Of a DNA stretch of 10,959 nt, positions 9,001-10,959 are shown piece by piece. The position numbers and the translations under genes were made by a program. The notes under the pieces are model-generated. The model was not told the DNA's origin, did no database searches, and saw only the letters and a program-made list of their open reading frames with translations. Every line of letters begins with the position of its first letter. The first letter of the stretch is position 1. The stretch lies in assembly GCA_029931885.1 (NCBI GenBank), contig JAOZRJ010000011.1, positions 2,124 through 13,082 of the forward strand, given 5' to 3'. Origin of the DNA: Candidatus Omnitrophota bacterium. Its GTDB lineage: Bacteria > Omnitrophota > Koll11 > Zapsychrales > Aceulaceae.

Positions 9001-10959
9001 TCTGAGGAACTCTATAAAGCTCGGGATATGCCAAATGATCATCGTGATTTCCGGCAAAATGAACAATCTTTTTTAAATACTCATGAGTACTGCTCCCAAA
9101 ATATCTTTTAAGATTATCTTTTAATGTATGAGGGTTATCAATCCAATCATAAACATATTTTCCGTAAGGCCTAAGACCTATTTCTTGTAATTTTCCTTCT
9201 TTTTCATGATAAGCCTCAGCTACCATTATAAAATCAGAATTGATCTTTCTTGCCTCGATTAAACATCGCTCAAGCAAATCTTTCGGAAATAAATGCGCCA
9301 TGTCAACTCGAAATCCATCAACAATTCCTGCCCAAAATCTTACTATCTTTATTATAAAATCTTCGAGCTCCTGATTTTCCCAATCAAAAGCTGCTGTATC
9401 GCTCCACCAATTAGATTCTGGCGTTGCTAACCAATCTCTGTTATGTTCTATGATCCAACATTCATCATTACTATGTAAAATAAATTTACCTGAATTGTAT
9501 TTTAAAAGAGTGTCATCATCTATGTTATTGGCCTGAAAAGACATTTTCTTTCCCTTAAACCATTCTGGATGCAAAATAAGAGTTGAGCTATCAGAAGCAA
9601 CCTGCCCTACAAAATCTATAATCACTTTGTATCCATTTTCTCGCAAATCACATACTACCGCTTGCAAATCAGAAATATTTCCTAGCTCAGAATTAATTTT
9701 CATCGGATCGTATACGGAAAAGCAGCTTCCTTGCCTAAACTTCTGATTTATTTCCCATTCTTTAAACTTTATATCATCTTTTACGATTATCTTATATTCA
9801 ATATCATCAATCTCTCCCTTGACAAAATATAAATTATTTCTAAAAGATTCATTATTATTAATCTTTCTGCTTATCTCACCAAAACCAAGTAATCCCAAAA
9901 GATGAAGAATACTTCCCCCAGGTAAATCAATATTTTTAAGAACTTTCTTTACCGAAGAGAAATCTCTTAGTGAGTCGACCATTAATCCTACTGGAATCTG
10001 TAAAATAATATCAGTAGCTTCAGAGGAAGAGTCTTTAAATCTCGCAAGCGTCTCTATTGCCGGCTTCGTTAAATTCTTTAAAATATAATTTGGTACTGTC
10101 AAATTTTTAGCTATTTTGTATGCTTTTCTATCAATTTCCTCCAAAGGACTACTTGTATGCAAAAAGTCGTATTCCGCGAATGTTTTTAAATCTCGATTTT
10201 GCCTGTCTTTTGATTGAAGCACGCTTGAAGATTGTCCAATATGCACATCTTTAGCAGTAGATGACAATTCATATAAATATTTCCACAGTAATCCGAAAAT
10301 TGGTTCTTTTTCATTTAAAGCTAAATAATCTAACTCTCCGATATCCTCTGCTAACTCAAACATTGTTCTTACAATCTTTTTTCTTTCCTTACACTGGAAA
10401 ACCAATTCTTCAAAGTTACTCGATGTATGGTCAGCATCATAAAAATATCCTCTTAATAATGGCCCTATCGGCTCTTTTCCAATATAAAGAAAATCAAATA
10501 AAATTCTAAACAAATCAAGAAAACGATAACCTGTCTCTTGCAACTTTTGTTGCTTAACCCCACCTTCCAATGAACTCTTTTTAATGGTAGTATCTAAATC
10601 TCGAATTACTATTTCTTCCCATACACCGTTTGCTCCAACAATAACTCCAAGGTTAGCAAGATGCGGATATCTATGGAAATTTCCATCCTCATGATATACT
10701 CGTACAGCCTTCCCCACAGCTTCGTATATACCTTTATCTTCTACTGGATAAATTATTCCAGATTTAAGATGATCTATAACTATGCCAAGCACCTTTCCTT
10801 TTTTAGTAGAAATCTTGGCTTTGTTTAACCTTACGTCCTGTTTCTCCATTCCCGCTATCACAAATCCTACTTTGCTCCGCTTTTCAGATGCATCTTTAAA
10901 TTTCCTGTCTGAAAATATTCCCCATGCAAGAGGATAATCAGTTAAAAAACCTTTTGCTT
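1..10959 (-). CDS. Giant multidomain protein, partial at both ends (at least 3652 residues)
   Basis: One minus-strand frame is open across the entire window. No plus-strand TTA, CTA or TCA triplet occurs in the register starting at position 2. In AT-rich DNA such a frame cannot be chance, and recognisable domains follow one another along it without any shift of frame. The chain contains, in order, an unknown region, a GH13 barrel, a possible kinase-like domain, a receiver domain, a DUF89-like domain, a phosphoribosyltransferase-like domain, a HAD phosphatase, a second phosphoribosyltransferase, a GlnD/DUF294-like nucleotidyltransferase and two PRPP-synthetase-like units. No start codon or ribosome binding site can be assigned because the frame is open to the right edge, and no stop is seen at the left edge. 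I saw no signal peptide or membrane segment. Function is inferred to be PRPP or nucleotide-linked metabolism with a glucan-related module. Whether the chain works whole or is cut into pieces cannot be told from sequence. Confidence 0.95.
2..265 (-). other. PRPP-synthetase-like unit 2, cut by the left edge (residues ~3565-3652)
   Basis: The segment SLPEKLKNKNVVLVHSTEN, a helix with VELWLILVALIREG, then the strand HISLINTYEAYSRQD (Asp3642) followed by KDGESIS, matches the N-terminal domain of ribose-phosphate pyrophosphokinase. In that family a strand ending in QST, a helix with ELLxxxxAL, and the loop YxxYxRQDRK-xx-GxPISAK bind ATP and ribose-5-phosphate. The next codon begins with G, consistent with the family ISA. 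The preceding F-[SP]-DGE motif is replaced by SPLYW, so this unit has lost what unit 1 keeps. The catalytic C-terminal half, including the PRPP-binding loop, lies outside the window, so activity cannot be judged. It could provide PRPP for the two phosphoribosyltransferase domains. Confidence 0.75.
458..691 (-). other. PRPP-synthetase-like N-terminal unit 1, degenerate (residues ~3423-3500)
   Basis: The segment reads CFPDEEIYIRILNSREV and then ADIDITHSIDSCEDFVRMVLLMNSL before a strand, RINLIL. This follows the order of ribose-phosphate pyrophosphokinase (PRPP synthetase): an F-[SP]-DGE strand, a VRGxDVxIxxS strand, a long helix with LLxxxxAL, and the next strand. The FPDEE part is close to the family FPDGE motif. 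The RQD-containing loop expected after the last strand is absent and reads LDEPQITPFDT instead. It is therefore likely to be a non-catalytic copy, similar in concept to the inactive PRPP-synthetase-associated proteins, or one half of a split active site completed by the second unit. The second unit follows after about 60 residues. Confidence 0.55.
692..1147 (-). other. Helical C-terminal extension of the nucleotidyltransferase (residues ~3271-3422)
   Basis: Mostly helical residues follow the nucleotidyltransferase core, including YGRFAGRNLIIFLDLQRR and DFKWLINVVELGMKEFIV. GlnD and DUF294 proteins also carry a helical domain after the catalytic core, so this may be the same unit. It ends in a Gly-rich turn (VGGEGYEGSR) that marks the start of the first PRPP-synthetase-like unit. 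No HD-type metal motif (HD pair) is seen, so it is not an obvious uridylyl-removing HD domain. Confidence 0.45.
1148..1720 (-). other. Nucleotidyltransferase domain, GlnD/DUF294-like (residues ~3080-3270)
   Basis: The pol-beta-type nucleotidyltransferase signature is clear. After a helix and the strand IALV comes GSFSRGEPTYESDIEFD. Its GSxSRGE starts at Gly3132, and the acidic pair is Asp3144 and Glu3146, with Asp3148 nearby. The family usually has SDxD at this position, so Glu in the second place is a conservative variant. Downstream, FDLGPSDKLYKRHIK, then RLWDYKCIWG and a helix, resemble the region that follows the active site in GlnD (PII uridylyltransferase) and DUF294 proteins, where an arginine- and aspartate-containing segment ends in a G-[DS] turn. 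Such enzymes move a nucleotidyl group onto a protein or small molecule. The acceptor here is unknown. It sits next to PRPP-synthetase-like units. Confidence 0.72.
1721..2377 (-). other. Protein region 2861-3079: unrecognised alpha/beta region
   Basis: I do not recognise this stretch. The first part (to about residue 2960) is helical, including LGGVKYLMRFIKECPDVF and REELIRRSLEYLNIV. From about 2975 a strand-helix alternation appears: DTLFVSSQDW, LPVLYAYFKGKNYVVFKD, then RVLMITVSSPYY, ending with LSREVYAHGEVEEFLISKE. That reads like a small Rossmann-type domain with possibly conserved Ser-Ser, Tyr and Glu residues. Neighbours are the second phosphoribosyltransferase and the nucleotidyltransferase, so a nucleotide-related role is conceivable but unsupported by any motif. 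The last helices lead into the nucleotidyltransferase. Confidence 0.4.
2378..2830 (-). other. Type I phosphoribosyltransferase domain 2 (residues ~2710-2860)
   Basis: The PRPP-binding motif is NIIIIDDVIDSGGVLKDIANTL, with the classic Asp2820-Asp2821 pair at the end of a hydrophobic strand. It is followed by a helix and the strand KIKAFVIFE. The loop after the acidic pair is DSGG where most families have TTGAT or DTGxT, so the phosphate-binding Thr residues are replaced. Upstream, DPVEIAAFGKLLSTRIKE and WCIAFRVATPQ fit the preceding helix and strand, and WPVGYVNLPPAKRYQAV fits the flexible hood loop seen in amidophosphoribosyl and ComF-type enzymes. The length of roughly 150 residues is normal. 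The Pro- and aromatic-rich hood hints at ComF-like relatives, but the specificity is unknown. The preceding 100 residues (2831-3127) connect it to the HAD domain and carry no recognised motif. Confidence 0.78.
3128..4027 (-). other. HAD-superfamily phosphatase domain with large helical cap (residues ~2311-2610)
   Basis: HAD phosphatases hydrolyse phosphate esters through an aspartyl-phosphate. All four motifs are present. Motif I is AIFDWDGTLS (nucleophile Asp2319, acid/base Asp2321). Motif II is CYVVTGSD (Thr2506). Motif III is probably one of the lysines of EIKGKYEI (2540 or 2542). Motif IV is VLIVGDGRAEIEAG (Asp2570 and Glu2574). Between motifs I and II lie about 180 mostly helical residues, larger than the usual C1 cap of phosphoglycolate-phosphatase-type enzymes. 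The overall pattern is closest to that group (GDGxxEIxAA-like motif IV, then a GCxTV strand). The enzyme is predicted to be active. Its place between two phosphoribosyltransferase domains suggests a phosphorylated sugar or nucleotide substrate, which is inference. Confidence 0.9.
4028..4762 (-). other. Protein region 2066-2310: charged helical connector, unrecognised
   Basis: This stretch contains no motif I recognise. It is rich in Lys and Glu and looks almost wholly helical. One segment reads LEQLRRLEEEENEG and another REAARRVDQQEFMLENQ, both typical of exposed helices or a coiled coil. Aromatic-rich pieces such as FASNYFDKYMSGDYS and FLAPYGWEYS suggest that part of it is folded. It ends directly at the first strand of the HAD phosphatase, so the last helices may pack on that domain. 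Confidence 0.45.
4763..5821 (-). other. Type I phosphoribosyltransferase-like domain 1 (residues ~1713-2065)
   Basis: The diagnostic element is LFLIDEALSAGATTIT (acidic pair Asp2009-Glu2010), which matches the PRPP-binding loop of type I phosphoribosyltransferases: hydrophobic strand, two acidic residues, then a small-residue loop ending GAT. The second acidic residue is Glu, where many families have Asp, as the variation in this loop allows. A strand reading FCFAAVDAWD follows at the usual spacing. Upstream, residues about 1795-1990 are largely helical (for example LAKMINTILMDGEIEQPINGARW), which would be an unusually long extension or insertion. Partners in the same chain include a second phosphoribosyltransferase and PRPP-synthetase-like units. 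The base or acceptor cannot be guessed. Confidence 0.65.
5822..6610 (-). other. DUF89/ARMT1-like damage-control phosphatase domain, metal site eroded (residues ~1450-1712)
   Basis: DUF89 proteins are metal-dependent phosphatases of sugar and cofactor phosphates. They carry DNAGE-xxx-D, an ND motif and KGxGN. Here the first motif reads GSAGEMAAD: Gly-Glu (1572-1573) and the later Asp1577 remain, but the leading Asp-Asn pair is replaced by Gly-Ser. A segment reading IAIVVDSKLSD occupies the place of the usual ND motif. VKGLGN (Asn1671) matches KGxGN well. The end, FHFLRVQDKKTAIEVGAAMGE, resembles the family C-terminus. A helical part precedes, as in the family. The fold assignment is reasonable. 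The missing metal ligands argue for altered or lost catalysis. It directly follows the receiver domain and could be its output module. Confidence 0.65.
6314..6334 (-). repeat. Short (ATCAAC)3 hexamer repeat encoding Asp-Val repeats
   Basis: Three tandem copies of a six-base unit (plus strand 6317-6334) encode VDVDVD, followed by Gly, giving DVDVDG at residues 1543-1548. It lies just before the Gly-Glu motif of the DUF89-like domain. A DxDxDG loop can bind calcium when followed by an acidic residue at the twelfth position. Here the Glu falls one position early (LFEN), so calcium binding is doubtful. It may simply be a repeat expansion within a beta strand. Confidence 0.5.
6638..7027 (-). other. 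Response-regulator receiver (REC) domain, intact phosphorylation site (residues ~1311-1440)
   Basis: This CheY-like receiver domain begins TILVVDDE, giving the acidic pair Asp1318-Asp1319. Strand three ends LFLDCNVP, placing the phosphoacceptor at Asp1365, 46 residues after the acidic pair. The conserved Thr is in VGMTG (Thr1394), and the conserved Lys precedes a cis-proline in RKPF (Lys1424). All five family-defining residues are present, so the domain should accept a phosphoryl group from a histidine kinase or small phosphodonor. The Thr-to-Lys spacing is a little long, suggesting a small insertion. No DNA-binding output domain follows. The next domain is DUF89-like, so phosphorylation probably controls conformation or activity within the giant chain. 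Confidence 0.93.
7028..7279 (-). other. Helical (possible coiled-coil) segment and Ser/Gly/Ala-rich linker before the receiver
   Basis: Residues 1227-1285 are rich in Leu, Ile, Glu and Lys with heptad-like spacing (DDLKEWQYELIILSIKSL, then EKLEGLIRKFREM), which suggests a long helix or coiled coil. This is followed by a flexible tether containing SSGAVASSSNVG (around 7060-7105) and a basic patch, SKKKS. It connects the possible kinase-like domain to the receiver domain. A helix plus flexible tether is a common way of joining signalling modules. Confidence 0.55.
7280..7843 (-). other. Possible protein-kinase-like domain, strongly diverged (residues ~1039-1226)
   Basis: The domain begins with EIDSGAEAIAYKGWL (Gly1057), which resembles a kinase glycine-rich loop. 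About 30 residues later comes IFVTKRMN (Lys1087), which resembles the ATP-binding VAVK strand. A hinge-like segment, WPLGSFKEGYFYKYIEG, follows. Further on, GIDIGHDTADVED and then NIILKSWD could correspond to a catalytic loop and metal-binding Asp, but neither matches HRDxxxxN or DFG. The order and spacing suggest a kinase-like fold, with little confidence that it is an active kinase. It lies between a tether and the helical stretch leading to the receiver, a position where a sensory or phosphotransfer module would make sense. An unrelated unknown domain is the main alternative. Confidence 0.35.
7844..7930 (-). other. Low-complexity Lys/Asn/Ser-rich interdomain linker
   Basis: About 29 residues rich in Lys, Asp, Asn and Ser, ending in PKKSSSPIQN (residues 1029-1038). 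They have the composition of a disordered tether. The linker separates the unrecognised helical region from the possible kinase-like domain. A second, similar Ser-rich tether sits just before the receiver domain, so the central module is set off by flexible joints on both sides. Confidence 0.6.
7931..8557 (-). other. Protein region 801-1009: unrecognised, mostly helical
   Basis: This stretch links the GH13 domain to a low-complexity linker. It starts with an alternating alpha/beta-looking part (GIDDNQLIRNIYNKLERRG, then KAIAVGDLTNILVLKL) and continues with a Lys-rich helical part around LKKANKDLKECLKRIEKI. Two small conserved-looking segments are SALGWHGCFSG and LAATEMGVFIDTEHFV, which have the density of Gly, aromatic and acidic residues expected of a folded domain. 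I do not recognise the family. A run of eight T on the plus strand (8391-8398) encodes a Lys triplet here and is the only homopolymer of note. Confidence 0.45.
8558..10021 (-). other. GH13 alpha-amylase-superfamily domain, GlgE-like (residues ~313-800)
   Basis: The four GH13 signature regions appear in order. The barrel opens with a strand reading IILQIP (316 on), followed by a GS-x-YxVxDP-like segment reading SVYDPMKINSELG. Region I is DFVGQVASD (Asp448). Region II is GFRVDMAH, with the predicted nucleophile Asp552. Region III is MVAEAYH, with the predicted acid/base Glu581. Region IV is GNHDDH, with the transition-state Asp639. A beta-rich segment near 735-800 fits the usual C-terminal domain. 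Region I lacks the common Asn-His pair. Together with the following HPEWF it looks more like GlgE, the maltose-1-phosphate:glucan maltosyltransferase, than a secreted amylase. The triad is intact, so activity on alpha-glucans in the cytoplasm is plausible. The substrate cannot be told from sequence. Confidence 0.85.
10022..10957 (-). other. Protein region 1-312: unrecognised N-terminal part of the visible chain
   Basis: I do not recognise this stretch. Residues 1 to about 125 look rich in short beta strands (for example KVGFVIAG, GIVIDHL, NLGVIVGANG and EEIVIRDLD). Residues from about 130 to 310 look helical, with aromatic-rich segments such as YRFLDLFRILFDFLYIG and GLLWKYLYEL. It immediately precedes the GH13 barrel and could be an accessory domain of that enzyme, as GH13 maltosyltransferases and branching enzymes carry N-terminal beta and helical domains, but that is only positional inference. 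The visible sequence begins mid-domain, so the true boundary lies outside the window. No catalytic motif stands out. Confidence 0.5.

Noticed and set aside
10261..10509. Plus-strand open frame of 82 codons
   Set aside because: It is antisense to the continuous giant frame, shows no family motif and no evident ribosome binding site.
1..10959. Several adjacent genes rather than one
   Set aside because: There is no stop codon anywhere in the frame between the recognised domains, and linkers rather than intergenic sequence join them.
1..10959. A recoded genetic code explaining the long frame
   Set aside because: TAA, TAG and TGA are all absent from the frame, so the standard bacterial code explains it. 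A recoded stop would be expected to appear as an in-frame sense codon.
1..10959. tRNA, rRNA, CRISPR array, insertion sequence, riboswitch or terminator
   Set aside because: No cloverleaf, direct-repeat/spacer pattern, inverted-repeat ends, transposase motif or hairpin with U-tract was seen. The whole window is coding.

Overview
The whole window is the interior of one giant protein-coding gene on the minus strand. When the complement is read with codons occupying plus-strand positions n to n+2 where n mod 3 = 2, there is no stop codon from position 10957 down to position 2. That gives at least 3652 consecutive sense codons. Neither the start nor the stop lies in the window, so the N-terminus lies beyond the right edge and the C-terminus beyond the left edge. 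No other gene, RNA gene, mobile element, CRISPR array, promoter or terminator could be supported. The plus-strand reading frames are shadows of this gene. Residue numbers below count from the right edge: residue n occupies plus positions 10958-3n to 10960-3n.

In protein order (right to left in the window), the polypeptide contains the following. (1) An unrecognised region, residues 1-312. (2) A GH13 alpha-amylase-superfamily barrel with a full catalytic triad and a region I resembling the maltosyltransferase GlgE, about 313-800. (3) An unrecognised mostly helical region, 801-1010, then a Lys/Ser-rich linker. (4) A possible, very diverged protein-kinase-like domain, 1039-1226. (5) A helical stretch and Ser/Gly/Ala-rich linker. 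(6) A canonical response-regulator receiver domain, 1311-1440. (7) A DUF89/ARMT1-like domain that has lost some metal-site residues, about 1450-1712. (8) A first type I phosphoribosyltransferase-like domain, loop at 2009-2018. (9) A charged helical region. (10) A HAD phosphatase with a large cap, 2311-2610. (11) A second type I phosphoribosyltransferase, 2710-2860. (12) An unrecognised alpha/beta region. (13) A nucleotidyltransferase of the GlnD/DUF294 kind, 3080-3270, with a helical C-terminal extension. (14) Two tandem units resembling the N-terminal half of ribose-phosphate pyrophosphokinase (PRPP synthetase). The second is cut by the left edge just after its RQD motif.

The common thread of the C-terminal two thirds is PRPP chemistry: an enzyme fold that makes PRPP, two folds that use it, two phosphatase folds and a nucleotidyltransferase, all in one chain. 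I infer a single-polypeptide assembly line or regulator around a phosphoribosyl or nucleotide-like metabolite. An N-terminal glucan-related module and a phosphorylation-controlled receiver are attached. I saw no signal-like or membrane-spanning stretch in the visible part, so a cytoplasmic location is likely. Several domains lack family-typical residues, so some may be structural or regulatory rather than catalytic.

The organism is bacterial (receiver domain, intronless giant frame, standard code sufficient) with AT-rich DNA. Giant multi-domain proteins of this kind are known from candidate phyla such as Omnitrophota. That assignment is an inference from architecture only.
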